NCBI RefSeq assembly: GCF_958439165.1
Contig: NZ_OY288115.1
Span: forward strand, 1-64,000
Source of the DNA: an uncultured Hydrogenophaga sp.
Lineage (GTDB): Bacteria > Pseudomonadota > Gammaproteobacteria > Burkholderiales > Burkholderiaceae_C
Length of the DNA: 64,000 nt
Direction: 5' to 3'
Shown here: positions 26,182-34,836 of the stretch, in pieces
Layout: each line of letters begins with the position of its first letter
Position numbering within the stretch: position 1 is the stretch's first letter
Made by a program: the position numbers and the translations under genes
Notes under the pieces: model-generated
What the model was told of the DNA's origin: nothing
Seen by the model: only the letters and a program-made list of their open reading frames with translations
The model's database searches: none

Positions 26182-27684
26182 ATGCAACACAACTTTCTGC
26201 TGCTGCCGGTGGTGGCACTCATGCGCCGGCTGAAGCTGCGCTCCAAACTGGCCCTGGTGGCGGCCGCTGCCCTGTGGCCCCTGCCGCTGCTGTGGCTGAT
26301 GCCCGAGTTGTCGCTGGTGGTGGCCCCGCTGGCGGCCGTGCTGGTGATCTGGCTGCTGTGGGGGCTGGACGCCAGCCTGCGCACCGACCTGCGCCAGGTC
26401 ATCGACGTGATGGAACAGACCACCTCGGGCAACCTGCGCGCCAGCCTGCGTGCGCAGGGGCGCGACGAGCTGGCCGACCTCACCCGCCTGCTCGACCGCA
26501 TGATCGGCAGCCTCTCGGCCATGGTGGCCGAGGTCCGCAGCAACTCGGCGCTGGTGGCACATGCCGGCCAGAGCCTGGCGTCCGGCAATCGCGACCTGGC
26601 CGACCGCACCGAGCAGCAGGCCGCCAACCTGGAGCAGACGTCTGCCAGCGTGCAGGAGCTCACCGGCACGGTGGCCCAGAACGCCAGCACGGCCGGCGAA
26701 TCCGACGCCCAGGCCGCCCGGGTGCGCGACATGGCCGAGGCCGGTTCGCAGTCCATGGTGCGGGCGGTGGAGTCGGTGGAGGGCATCCAGAAAAGCGCAC
26801 AGCAGATGAACGAGATCATCGGCGTGATCGACAGCCTGGCCTTTCAGACCAACATCCTGGCGCTCAACGCAGCGGTGGAGGCGGCCCGGGCCGGCGAGCA
26901 GGGGCGGGGTTTTGCGGTGGTGGCCAACGAGGTGCGTTCGCTGGCCCAGCGCTCGGCTGCCTCGGCCCGCGAGATCCGCGAACTGATCCAGTCCTCGCGC
27001 AGCCAGGTGGAATCCAGCGTCGGTCTGATCCGCAGCGCCGGCAGCAACATGGCCGAGATCGTGTCGGGCGTGCGCGGTGTCGCCGCCAACATGTCGCTGA
27101 TTTCCGCTTCGAGCGCCGAACAGAGCGGCGCGCTGAGCGAAATCGCCTCGGCGGTCGGCCAGCTGGACCAGATCACCCAGAGCAATGCCCAGATGGTGGA
27201 CCTGGCCGTGGAGCAGGCCAACCGGCTGGAACAGCGTGCTGCCCATCTCGCCCGGGCCGTGGCCAGCTTCATGCTGCAGCAAGGCACCGCCGAGGAGGCG
27301 CTGCACCTGGTGGAGCGGGCGGTGTCGTTCCGCCAGCAGATCGGTCGCGAAGCCTTCGTGCGCGAACTCACCGAGCCCTCGCGCGGCTTTCATGACCGCG
27401 ACATGTACATCTTCGCGCTCGATGTGTCCGGTGTGTACCGTGCCTTCGGCGGCAAGCCGGAAAAGGTCGGCAGCCGGGTGCAGGACATTGCCGGCATCGA
27501 CGGCAACGCTTTGCTGGCCTCCATCATCGACCAGGCCGAGCAGGGCCCCGGCTGGGTGGAGTACGACATCGTCAACCCGGTCACCGGCGCGGTGCAGGGC
27601 AAGATGTCTTATGTGGTCAAGGTCGACGACCTGTACGTGGGCTGCGGCGTCTACAAGACCGTGGCGGCCCGGGCAGCAGCCTGA
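26182..27684 (+). CDS. Methyl-accepting chemotaxis protein with C-terminal cytoplasmic Cache-like domain
   Basis: This encodes 500 residues. Two hydrophobic helices at about 21-40 and 43-62 are separated by only a few residues, so there is no periplasmic sensor domain. A HAMP-like region follows (about 63-120), then the methyl-accepting coiled coil with the signalling tip IDSLAFQTNILALNAAVEAA and GFAVVANEVRSLAQRS. After the coil, residues about 395-495 form a single-Cache-like domain (DMYIFALDVSGVYRAFGG, GWVEYDIVNP, VGCGVYK). That domain is usually periplasmic in receptors. Here it would sense a cytoplasmic ligand or state. It is preceded by a small ORF and faces rsxB. Confidence 0.88.
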   Translation: MQHNFLLLPVVALMRRLKLRSKLALVAAAALWPLPLLWLMPELSLVVAPLAAVLVIWLLWGLDASLRTDLRQVIDVMEQTTSGNLRASLRAQGRDELADLTRLLDRMIGSLSAMVAEVRSNSALVAHAGQSLASGNRDLADRTEQQAANLEQTSASVQELTGTVAQNASTAGESDAQAARVRDMAEAGSQSMVRAVESVEGIQKSAQQMNEIIGVIDSLAFQTNILALNAAVEAARAGEQGRGFAVVANEVRSLAQRSAASAREIRELIQSSRSQVESSVGLIRSAGSNMAEIVSGVRGVAANMSLISASSAEQSGALSEIASAVGQLDQITQSNAQMVDLAVEQANRLEQRAAHLARAVASFMLQQGTAEEALHLVERAVSFRQQIGREAFVRELTEPSRGFHDRDMYIFALDVSGVYRAFGGKPEKVGSRVQDIAGIDGNALLASIIDQAEQGPGWVEYDIVNPVTGAVQGKMSYVVKVDDLYVGCGVYKTVAARAAA

Positions 27685-27690
27685 TCCGGG

Positions 27691-28347
27691 TCAACTGCCC
27701 TGGCGTCGGGCACGGGCCCGTGCGAGGGCGGCTTCCACCACTGCGCGCTTGCGTTCCAGCTCGATCGGGTCGGTGATGGCCGAATGGGCGGGCAGATCCG
27801 CCAGCTTGGCTTCGATCTGCGCTGTCTGGCGCTGCTCGTGGGTCGACTTCTCGCGCGCCAGCCTCGCTTTGCGCGCCTCGTAGCGGTCCTTGGCGGCCTG
27901 TGCCTGTGCAGGCGTCCACGCGGCCCAGCCGGTGCGTTCGCCGGTGACAGGTTCCAGTGAGATGCAGTCCACCGGACAGACCGGGATGCACAGCTCGCAG
28001 CCGGTGCAATGCGGCTCGACCACGGTGTGCATGCGCTTGTGGATGCCGACGATGGCGTCGGTGGGGCAGGCCTTGATGCACAGCGTGCAGCCGATGCACC
28101 AGTCCTCGTCGATGATGGCCACGGTCACCGGACCTTCGATGCCGAACTCGGTGTCCAGCGGGCCAGTTGGCAGCCCGGTGATGGCCGACAGCCGTTCGAT
28201 GCCTTCGGTTCCCCCGGGCGGACACTGGCGTATGCCGGCTTCGCCCGACGCAATGGCCTGCGCGTAGGCTGCGCAGTCGGTGTAGCTGCAGCGCTGGCAC
28301 TGCGTCTGGGGCAGGGCGGCGTCGATGCGCCGCGCCAGTTCATTCAT
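27691..28347 (-). CDS. rsxB: RsxB/RnfB-type electron-transport ferredoxin
   Basis: This encodes 218 residues. An N-terminal Fe-S motif of the RnfB type is present (TQCQRCSYTDC...QCPPGG). Two 4Fe-4S ferredoxin motifs follow: CIGCTLCIKACP and CTGCELCIPVCP. The last 70 residues are charged and helical. The hydrophobic membrane anchor of classical RnfB is absent, and no other rsx/rnf genes are adjacent. It may therefore serve as a free ferredoxin, for example in SoxR reduction or nitrogenase-like electron supply. It lies 3 bases after phaZ on the same strand. Confidence 0.85.
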   Translation of the reverse strand: MNELARRIDAALPQTQCQRCSYTDCAAYAQAIASGEAGIRQCPPGGTEGIERLSAITGLPTGPLDTEFGIEGPVTVAIIDEDWCIGCTLCIKACPTDAIVGIHKRMHTVVEPHCTGCELCIPVCPVDCISLEPVTGERTGWAAWTPAQAQAAKDRYEARKARLAREKSTHEQRQTAQIEAKLADLPAHSAITDPIELERKRAVVEAALARARARRQGS

Positions 28348-28350
28348 GCT

Positions 28351-29721
28351 TCAGACGGTGGTCTTGCGGGCGCGGGTGGCCGGCTTTCGGGCGGCGGACT
28401 TCACGGCGGGCTTGGCAGCGGCCTTGGCCGGCGCTGCAGCCCGTGCGCTGGAGATGCCTTCCTGGTGCGCCAGGATGAACTGCTTGACCACCGGGTAGAC
28501 CATTTCGCGCCAGCGGCGGCCGCTGAAGATGCCGTAGTGGCCGGCACCCTTGGCCTCGAAGTGCATCCGGTGGTTCTGGGCAATGCCGGTGCACAGGTCG
28601 TGGGCGGCGGCGGTCTGGCCGGAACCGGAGATGTCGTCCAGCTCGCCTTCGACCGTCAGCAGTCCGGTGCTGCTGATGTCGGCCGGGCGCACGCGCTCGG
28701 CTTTGCCGGCATCGTTCTTCACGTCCCAGCTGCCGTTGACCAGCTTGAACTCCTGGAACACGGTCTCGATGGTCTCGAGGTAATAGTCGGCGTCCATGTC
28801 GAGCACGGCGTTGTACTCGTCGTAGAACTGGCGATGGGCTTCGGCGCTTTCGTTGTCGCCCTTCACCAGGTTCTGGAAGTAGTCGTAGTGGCTGCTGGCA
28901 TGGCGGTCCGGGTTCATGGCCACGAAACCGGAGTGCTGCAGGAAGCCGGGGTAGACGCGGCGGCCGGCACCGGGGAATTTGTCCGGCACGCGGTAGATCA
29001 CGTTGTTCTCGAACCAGGCATGGCTGCGCTGGGTGGCGAGGTTGTTCACCGCGGTGGGCGAGCGGCGGGCGTCGATGGGGCCGCCCATCATGGTCATGGA
29101 CAGCGGCGTGGTCTCGCCCCGGCTGGCCATGAGCGACACGGCGGCCAGCACCGGCACGGTGGGCTGGCACACGCTCATCACATGGCAGTTGCCGTACTGT
29201 TCCTGCAGGTAGCGGATGAACTCCTGCACATAGTTGACGTAGTCGTCGAGGTGGAAGGCGCCTTCGCTCATCGGCACGAGGCGGGCGTTCTTCCAGTCGG
29301 TGATGTAGACCTTGTGGTCCTTCAGCAGGGTGCGCACCGTGTCGCGCAGCAGGGTCGCGTAGTGGCCCGAGAGCGGTGCCACCACCAGCACCACCGGCTG
29401 ACCCTTGAGCGTGGCCAGGGTGGCGGTGTCGTCGGAGAAGCGCTTGAAACGGCGCAGTTCGCAGAAGGGCTTGTCGACTTCCACCTTCTCGTGGATCGCG
29501 ACCTCCACACCGTCCACGTCGACCGTGCGGATGCCGAAGGTCGGCTTTTCGTAGTCCTTGCCCAGGCGGTGCAGCAGGTCGTAACCGGCCGAGATTCGCT
29601 GTGCGCCGGGCAGCTGGGCCAGCGGCAGGGCCGGGTTGGTGAACATGCGCGATGCGACGTCGGCCAGATCGGCAAACGGCTCCATCATGGAGCGCTGGGT
29701 TTCATAGAACTGGTACAGCAT
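28351..29721 (-). CDS. phaZ: Intracellular polyhydroxyalkanoate depolymerase
   Basis: This encodes 456 residues of the PhaZ/DUF3141-like intracellular PHB depolymerase family. The start is MLYQFYETQRSMMEPFADLA. The nucleophile is the cysteine in HVMSVCQPTVPVLAA, as in PhaZ1-type enzymes, with Asp in VEGELDDISGSGQ and His in GAGHYGIFSGRRW. The last 35 residues form an unusual Lys/Ala/Pro-rich tail (AAKPAVKSAARKPATRARK). The longer in-frame start lies upstream of the promoter-like region and is rejected. It mobilises PHB made by phaCAB elsewhere in this window. Confidence 0.92.
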   Translation of the reverse strand: MLYQFYETQRSMMEPFADLADVASRMFTNPALPLAQLPGAQRISAGYDLLHRLGKDYEKPTFGIRTVDVDGVEVAIHEKVEVDKPFCELRRFKRFSDDTATLATLKGQPVVLVVAPLSGHYATLLRDTVRTLLKDHKVYITDWKNARLVPMSEGAFHLDDYVNYVQEFIRYLQEQYGNCHVMSVCQPTVPVLAAVSLMASRGETTPLSMTMMGGPIDARRSPTAVNNLATQRSHAWFENNVIYRVPDKFPGAGRRVYPGFLQHSGFVAMNPDRHASSHYDYFQNLVKGDNESAEAHRQFYDEYNAVLDMDADYYLETIETVFQEFKLVNGSWDVKNDAGKAERVRPADISSTGLLTVEGELDDISGSGQTAAAHDLCTGIAQNHRMHFEAKGAGHYGIFSGRRWREMVYPVVKQFILAHQEGISSARAAAPAKAAAKPAVKSAARKPATRARKTTV

Positions 29722-29742
29722 GGGCCAAGACTCCGCGTTATG

Positions 29743-29757
29743 TTGCAGTGCAATATA
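29743..29757 (-). promoter_or_regulatory. Candidate PhaR operator over the phaZ -10 region
   Basis: TTGCAGTGCAA at 29743-29753 is a perfect palindrome fitting the TGC-N3-GCA pattern described for PhaR-type PHB regulators. On the minus strand it overlaps a TATATT -10-like element (29752-29757), 22 bases upstream of the start codon. This arrangement would allow repression. Confidence 0.45.
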
Positions 29758-29794
29758 ACAGTATGTACTGTTTCCGGTGCGGGTAAAAACCAGC

Positions 29795-29837
29795 AAAAAA
29801 CCGGCCGGACTGGCGCCTGAGCGACAGTCGGACCGGT
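29795..29837 (-). terminator. Rho-independent terminator of the aminotransferase gene
   Basis: On the minus strand ACCGGTCCGACT pairs with AGTCCGGCCGGT (10 of 12 bases) around a 14-base loop and is followed by six T. It lies 23 bases beyond the aminotransferase stop. Confidence 0.65.
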
Positions 29838-29859
29838 GCCTGGACGGGATCGACGGGCC

Positions 29860-31056
29860 TCAGGCCACAGCGGCGATGGCGCGGCAGACGTAGTCGATGT
29901 TCTTGCTGTTGAGCGCAGCCACGCACATGCGGCCGGTGTCGGTGCCGTACACGCCGAACTCGCTGCGCAGGCGCACCATCTGGTCCTTGCTCAGGCCGGA
30001 ATAGCTGAACATGCCGATCTGGGTGGTGATGAAGGACATGTCCTGCGTCACGCCGGCGGCCTTCAGGCCGTCGACCAGCGTCTGGCGCATGGCCTTGATG
30101 CGCACACGCATCTCGCCCAGCTCCTTCTCCCACTGGGCGCGCAGCTCAGGGTTGTTGAGCACGGCAGCCACCACGGCACCACCATGGGTGGGCGGGTTGG
30201 AGTAATTGGTGCGGATCACGATCTTGAGCTGGCTCAGCACGCGGTCGGCTTCTTCCTTGCTGGCGCACAGCACCGACAGGGCGCCCACGCGTTCGCCGTA
30301 CAGGCTGAAGCTCTTGGAGAACGAGGTGGACACGAAGAAGTCCAGGCCGGCGGCCACGAACTTGGCGATCACGGCGCCGTCTTTGGCGATGCCGTGGCCG
30401 AAGCCCTGGTAGGCCATGTCCAGGAACGGGGTCAGGTTGCGGGCCTTGACGGCGGCGATCACCTGGTCCCACTGGGCCGGGGTGATGTCGTAGCCGGTGG
30501 GGTTGTGGCAGCAGGCGTGCAGCACGACGATGGTGCCGGGGGCAGCAGCATTCAGGCTGGCCAGCATGCCGTCGAAGTTCACGCCGCGCTTGTCGGCGTC
30601 GTAGTAGGCGTAGGTGCCGACCTGGAAGCCGGCGTTGGTGAACAGGGCGCGGTGGTTCTCCCAGCTCGGGTCGCTGATCAGCACGGTGGCGTTCGGGCTC
30701 AGGCGCTTGAGGAAGTCGGCACCGATCTTCAGGCCGCCGGTGCCGCCGATGGCCTGCACCGTGGCCACGCGGCCGCTTTTCACCGGCTCGCTGTCGGCAC
30801 CGAAGACCAGGCCCTTGACGGCGGAGTCGTAGGCCGCAATGCCGTCGATGGGCAGGTAGCCGCGCGCGGTCGGCTTGTCCATGAGCGCCTTCTCGGCTGC
30901 CTGCACGCACTGCAGCAGGGGCAGTTTGCCGTTGTCGTCGAAATACACGCCCACACCCAGGTTGACCTTGCTGGGGTTGGTGTCGGCGGCGAATTGCTCG
31001 TTCAGACCCAGGATCGGGTCGCGCGGGGCCATTTCAACGGCGGTGAAGAGAGACAT
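29860..31056 (-). CDS. Aspartate/aromatic amino acid aminotransferase (class I)
   Basis: This encodes 398 residues of the AspC/TyrB group. The start MSLFTAVEMAPRDPILGLNE is characteristic. The PLP lysine lies in STSFSKSFSLYGERVG, and HACCHNPTGYDIT is the cofactor-binding motif. It transfers amino groups between glutamate and aspartate, tyrosine or phenylalanine; sequence alone does not fix the preference. AAGGA precedes the ATG and a terminator follows. It stands alone between phaZ and a divergent oxidoreductase. Confidence 0.93.
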   Translation of the reverse strand: MSLFTAVEMAPRDPILGLNEQFAADTNPSKVNLGVGVYFDDNGKLPLLQCVQAAEKALMDKPTARGYLPIDGIAAYDSAVKGLVFGADSEPVKSGRVATVQAIGGTGGLKIGADFLKRLSPNATVLISDPSWENHRALFTNAGFQVGTYAYYDADKRGVNFDGMLASLNAAAPGTIVVLHACCHNPTGYDITPAQWDQVIAAVKARNLTPFLDMAYQGFGHGIAKDGAVIAKFVAAGLDFFVSTSFSKSFSLYGERVGALSVLCASKEEADRVLSQLKIVIRTNYSNPPTHGGAVVAAVLNNPELRAQWEKELGEMRVRIKAMRQTLVDGLKAAGVTQDMSFITTQIGMFSYSGLSKDQMVRLRSEFGVYGTDTGRMCVAALNSKNIDYVCRAIAAVA

Positions 31057-31150
31057 GGAGCGTCCTTGGGGTGGAATGTGATGCGCCTGCGGCCGCCACG
31101 GCCGGGCAACCTAGAATTTTAGCCTTCCGACCCACAGCACCGCTGACGCC

Positions 31151-32284
31151 ATGAACACCGACCGACTGCCGCCCCCCGACCCTTGTGACGTGCTGGTGGC
31201 TGGCGCCGGCGTGGTCGGTCTGGCGGTGGCCCGGGCGCTGGCGCTGCGGGGCCGCGAGGTGATGGTGCTGGAGGGCGAGGCGGCCATCGGCACCGGCACC
31301 AGCTCGCGCAACAGCGAGGTGATCCACGCCGGCATCTACTATCCCGCAGGTTCGCTCAAGGCCCGACTGTGCGTGCAGGGCAAGGCCATGCTCTACGCCT
31401 ACTGCGCCGAGCGCGGTGTGGCTTTCAGTCGCTGCGGCAAGCTGATCGTGGCCAACACGCCCAGCCAGCTGGCCGCGCTGCCGACCATCGTCGAGCGCGC
31501 ACGGGCCAACGGGGTGGACGATCTGGTGCTGCTCGACCGCGATCAGGCCCGCGCGCTGGAGCCGGCGCTGGAATGCCTGGGTGCCGTGCATTCACCTTCC
31601 ACCGGCATCGTCGACAGCCACGGTCTGATGCTGGCCCTGCAGGGTGATCTGGAACATGCAGGCGGTCTGGTGGCCTGCCACAGCGCAGTGGACCAGGTGG
31701 AAGTCCAGGCGGATGGCCTGCTGGTCACCACGCTGGACGGCACCCGTCTGCTGGCCCGCACCCTGGTGAACGCCGCCGGTCTGCAGGCCTGCGACCTGGC
31801 CCGGCGCATCCAGGGTCTGGACCCGCGCCATGTGCCCACGCCGCATTACGCCAAGGGCAACTACTTCACCCTGACCGGACGGGCGCCGTTCCAGCATCTC
31901 ATCTATCCGGCGCCCGAACCCGACAAGCACCTGGCCGGGCTGGGCGTGCACCTCACCCTGGACCTGGGCGGTCAGGCCAAGTTCGGACCCGACGTGCAGT
32001 GGGTGGACCGGGCCGACGACCTGCAGGTCGACCCGGCACGGGGCGATGCCTTCTACGCCGAGGTGCGCCGGTACTGGCCCGGTCTGGCTGATGGCAGCCT
32101 GCAGGCCGGTTACGCAGGCATGCGACCCAAGATCAGCGGCCCGGGCGAGCCGGCGGCCGACTTCCTGCTGCAGGGGCCGGCTGCGCACGGCGTGCCCGGG
32201 CTGGTCAACCTGTTCGGCATCGAGTCACCGGGGCTGACCAGCAGCCTGGCGATCGGGCAGGCCGTGGCCGACCTGCTGGACTGA
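31151..32284 (+). CDS. FAD-dependent oxidoreductase, L-2-hydroxyglutarate dehydrogenase-like (LhgO)
   Basis: This encodes 377 residues of the DAO fold. The FAD-binding motif is VAGAGVVGLAVARALALRG. RNSEVIHAGIYYP and PHYAKGNYFTL are typical of LhgO/YgaF-like enzymes. The C-terminal GMRPKISGPGEPAADF and GLTSSLAIG also fit. Likely substrates are L-2-hydroxyglutarate or a related 2-hydroxy acid, with electrons going to the quinone pool. It diverges from the aminotransferase across 94 bases and converges on pyrD. Confidence 0.88.
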   Translation: MNTDRLPPPDPCDVLVAGAGVVGLAVARALALRGREVMVLEGEAAIGTGTSSRNSEVIHAGIYYPAGSLKARLCVQGKAMLYAYCAERGVAFSRCGKLIVANTPSQLAALPTIVERARANGVDDLVLLDRDQARALEPALECLGAVHSPSTGIVDSHGLMLALQGDLEHAGGLVACHSAVDQVEVQADGLLVTTLDGTRLLARTLVNAAGLQACDLARRIQGLDPRHVPTPHYAKGNYFTLTGRAPFQHLIYPAPEPDKHLAGLGVHLTLDLGGQAKFGPDVQWVDRADDLQVDPARGDAFYAEVRRYWPGLADGSLQAGYAGMRPKISGPGEPAADFLLQGPAAHGVPGLVNLFGIESPGLTSSLAIGQAVADLLD

Positions 32285-32293
32285 ACGCCGGGC

Positions 32294-33382
32294 TCAGCGC
32301 CGCAGGGTGGCCAGTGCTTCGGCTGCCTCGCGCACCAGCGCCGGACCCCGGTAGATGAGGCCGGTGTAGATCTGCACAACGTCGGCTCCTGCCTGCACCT
32401 TGCTCACCGCATCGGCAGCGCTCATGACGCCGCCGACCCCGATCAGGGGAAAGCCGGCGCCCAGTGCGTCCCGCAGCTGGCGGATCACGCGGTTGCTGGC
32501 CTGCAGCACCGGGGCACCCGACAGGCCACCGGCTTCTTCGGCATGTGGCAAGCCGGCCACCGCCTCCCGGCTGAGCGTGGTGTTGGTGGCGATCACGCCG
32601 AGCGCCTGCGTGGGCTGACCTGTGCTGTCGCAGCCGTGGCGGCGCAGCGTGGCGGCAACGACGGCGACCTGCGCATCGTCCAGGTCGGGTGCGATCTTGA
32701 TGAACACCGGAATCCGGCGGCCATGCCGTGCGGCCAGCTGCTCGCGGCGCTCCATCACGGCCTCGATCAGCGCGTCCAGCGCCTCGTCGGACTGCAGGCT
32801 GCGCAGGTTCTTCGTGTTCGGGCTGGAGATGTTCACCGTCACGTAGTCGGCGTGCGGGTAGACGCCGTCCAGGCAGGTCAGGTAGTCGTCGGTGGCGCGC
32901 TCGATGGGCGTGGCCGCGTTCTTGCCGATGTTCAGACCCAGCAGCATGGGCGTGCCGGCATGCTGCCCGCGCTGGCGGAAGCGGGCCAGCTGCACGTTGC
33001 GCAGGAACGCCTCCAGCCCTTCGTTGTTGAAGCCCAGGCGGTTGATCAGGGCCTGGCGCGCCGGCAGCCGGAACATGCGCGGCTTGGGATTGCCGCTCTG
33101 ACCGAGCGGTGTCACCGTGCCCACCTCCACGAAGCCGAAGCCCATGGCGGCCAGTCCGTCGATGCAGCGGGCGTTCTTGTCCAGGCCGGCGGCCAGACCG
33201 ACCCGGTTGGGGAAGCGCAGGCCGGCCACGGTGATCGGGTCGTCCACCCGGCGCTCGCTGTAGAGGCAGGTCAGCGGCGAATGCTGCAGCCGGGCGATGG
33301 CGCCCAGCGTGAGGTCGTGGGCCTGCTCCGGATCCATGCCGAACAGGAAGGGGCGCGCGGCGCCGTAGGGAAGAAGTGACAT
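32294..33382 (-). CDS. pyrD: Dihydroorotate dehydrogenase (quinone), class 2
   Basis: This encodes 362 residues. It oxidises dihydroorotate with quinone in pyrimidine synthesis and sits on the inner membrane. The N-terminal helix (MSLLPYGAARPFLFGMDPEQ) is the class 2 membrane-association segment. LGLNIGKNAATP, NISSPNTKNLRSLQ (with the catalytic Ser nearby) and IGVGGVMSAADA are FMN/substrate motifs. An upstream in-frame TTG would add eight residues; the ATG is preferred. It is divergent from rpiA across about 40 bases. Confidence 0.95.
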   Translation of the reverse strand: MSLLPYGAARPFLFGMDPEQAHDLTLGAIARLQHSPLTCLYSERRVDDPITVAGLRFPNRVGLAAGLDKNARCIDGLAAMGFGFVEVGTVTPLGQSGNPKPRMFRLPARQALINRLGFNNEGLEAFLRNVQLARFRQRGQHAGTPMLLGLNIGKNAATPIERATDDYLTCLDGVYPHADYVTVNISSPNTKNLRSLQSDEALDALIEAVMERREQLAARHGRRIPVFIKIAPDLDDAQVAVVAATLRRHGCDSTGQPTQALGVIATNTTLSREAVAGLPHAEEAGGLSGAPVLQASNRVIRQLRDALGAGFPLIGVGGVMSAADAVSKVQAGADVVQIYTGLIYRGPALVREAAEALATLRR

Positions 33383-33422
33383 CGGATAATCCGGCGGTTC
33401 AGACAACCCCGGATTCTCTCAA

Positions 33423-34094
33423 ATGACCCAAGACGAACTCAAAGCCCTGGTGGGGCAGGCTGCGCTGCAGTATGTGGAACCCGGCCAGATCGTGGGCGTG
33501 GGCACCGGCTCCACCGTCAACAAGTTCATCGAGGCGCTGGCCACCATCAAGGACCGGGTGCCCGGTGCCGTGTCCAGCTCGGAAGCTTCCACCGCCCGGC
33601 TGCAGGCCCTGGGCATTCCGGTGATCGCAGCGCAGGACGCCGGCGAGCTCTCGGTCTACATCGACGGTGCCGACGAGATCGACAACCAGGGCCACATGGT
33701 CAAGGGAGGCGGTGCCGCTCTCACCCGCGAGAAGATCGTGGCAGCCCAGTCGCGCCGCTTCATCTGCATCGCCGACGAGTCGAAACTGGTCCGCACCCTG
33801 GGCACTTTCCCGCTGCCGGTGGAGGTGATCCCGATGGCCGCAGCCCACATCGCCCGCCGCTTTGCCGCCATGGGCGGCACCGCCCGGCTGCGCCTCAAGG
33901 ATGGAACACCCCTGGTCACCGACAACGGGCAGCACATCCTGGATGTGACGGGATTGCAGATCACCGATCCCATTGGCTTCGAGAGCGAGGTCAATCAGTG
34001 GCCCGGCTTGGTGACGGTGGGCGTCTTTGCGCACCAGAAGGCGGCCGTGTGCCTGCTGGGGACGGCCCAGGGCGTGCGCACCCTGGAGTTCTGA
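33423..34094 (+). CDS. rpiA: Ribose-5-phosphate isomerase A
   Basis: This encodes 223 residues, the normal RpiA length. It interconverts ribose-5-phosphate and ribulose-5-phosphate. VGVGTGSTVNKFIEAL is the phosphate-binding loop, YIDGADEID and MVKGGGAALTREKIVA hold the catalytic Glu/Asp and Lys, and LVTDNGQHILDV is the C-terminal signature. It is followed by a 7-bp GCCGGTC/GACCGGC hairpin at 34100-34118 with a weak T run. Confidence 0.95.
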   Translation: MTQDELKALVGQAALQYVEPGQIVGVGTGSTVNKFIEALATIKDRVPGAVSSSEASTARLQALGIPVIAAQDAGELSVYIDGADEIDNQGHMVKGGGAALTREKIVAAQSRRFICIADESKLVRTLGTFPLPVEVIPMAAAHIARRFAAMGGTARLRLKDGTPLVTDNGQHILDVTGLQITDPIGFESEVNQWPGLVTVGVFAHQKAAVCLLGTAQGVRTLEF

Positions 34095-34099
34095 GCAGA

Positions 34100-34124
34100 G
34101 CCGGTCGCCCGGACCGGCAGTTTC
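34100..34124 (+). terminator. Weak hairpin terminator after rpiA
   Basis: GCCGGTC (34100-34106) pairs with GACCGGC (34112-34118) and AGTTT follows. The T run is short, so efficiency is doubtful. Convergent transcription of the next gene may also use this spot. Confidence 0.4.
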
Positions 34125-34133
34125 AGAACCGGA

Positions 34134-34799
34134 TCAGAACCGGATGCCGGAGGGCGGCTGGATCGAGATCTCGGCGGGCCGGCTGGCCGGCTGCTGCGCC
34201 TGGGCAGGCGGTGCTGCCTGGGCTGCTCCGGTCGGCGCAGCGGACTGGGCGGCCACCAGCGGCTCGGGTTGCGGCCGGCGGTAGTTCGACGGCAGCTGGG
34301 ACTGTTTCGGATACCCGGCCGCATCCAGGTACTGGCCCCAGCCCACGTCCGAGTAGCCCTTGATCTGCTGGCTGCCGATGGTCAGCACCGGGACCGTCGG
34401 TTCGCCGGCCAGCCGGGTGAGGGCAGCGGCGTCGTCGGGGGTGGTCACGGTACGTTCCACGTACGGAATGCCGCGGGAGTTCAGCAGGTTGCGACCGCTG
34501 TTGCACGGCGAGCAGTCCTTGCCGGTGTAGAGCGTGACCGGAAACTGGCTCGCCACCCGGCGCAGCTCGAAGGGCAGCGACGCACCGCCGCCCGAGCTTG
34601 CGCCCGAGCTGCTGGCGGTGCCTGCCGCTGCCGCAGGCCTTGCCTGCGAGGCCGGTGGCGGCTGGTCCGAAAAGGTGACCTTGCCGTCCGGCCCGACGAT
34701 GCGGTAGACGCCCTGGGCCGACGCCGTGCCGGCCATCAGACCACCAGCAGTCAGCAAGGCCAGCGCAGCGCTGGCGCGGATGTGTCGTGCACTTTTCAT
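34134..34799 (-). CDS. Periplasmic DUF4124-glutaredoxin fusion protein
   Basis: This encodes 221 residues. A signal peptide (MKSARHIRASAALALLTAGG through TASA) is followed by a DUF4124 segment (VYRIVGPDGKVTFSDQPPP). After a Ser/Gly-rich linker comes a glutaredoxin-like domain with the redox motif GKDCSPCNSGRNLL and cis-Pro context EPTVPVLTIG. The C-terminus is Pro/Ala/Gln-rich. It is probably an envelope thiol-disulfide protein. An 11-base tandem duplication (34124-34145) covers its stop codon. The ATG was chosen for the signal peptide; longer forms lack one. Confidence 0.85.
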   Translation of the reverse strand: MKSARHIRASAALALLTAGGLMAGTASAQGVYRIVGPDGKVTFSDQPPPASQARPAAAAGTASSSGASSGGGASLPFELRRVASQFPVTLYTGKDCSPCNSGRNLLNSRGIPYVERTVTTPDDAAALTRLAGEPTVPVLTIGSQQIKGYSDVGWGQYLDAAGYPKQSQLPSNYRRPQPEPLVAAQSAAPTGAAQAAPPAQAQQPASRPAEISIQPPSGIRF

Positions 34800-34836
34800 G
34801 CGTTCTCCCTGGAAATCGGTTCGCGCCACCGTCCGG

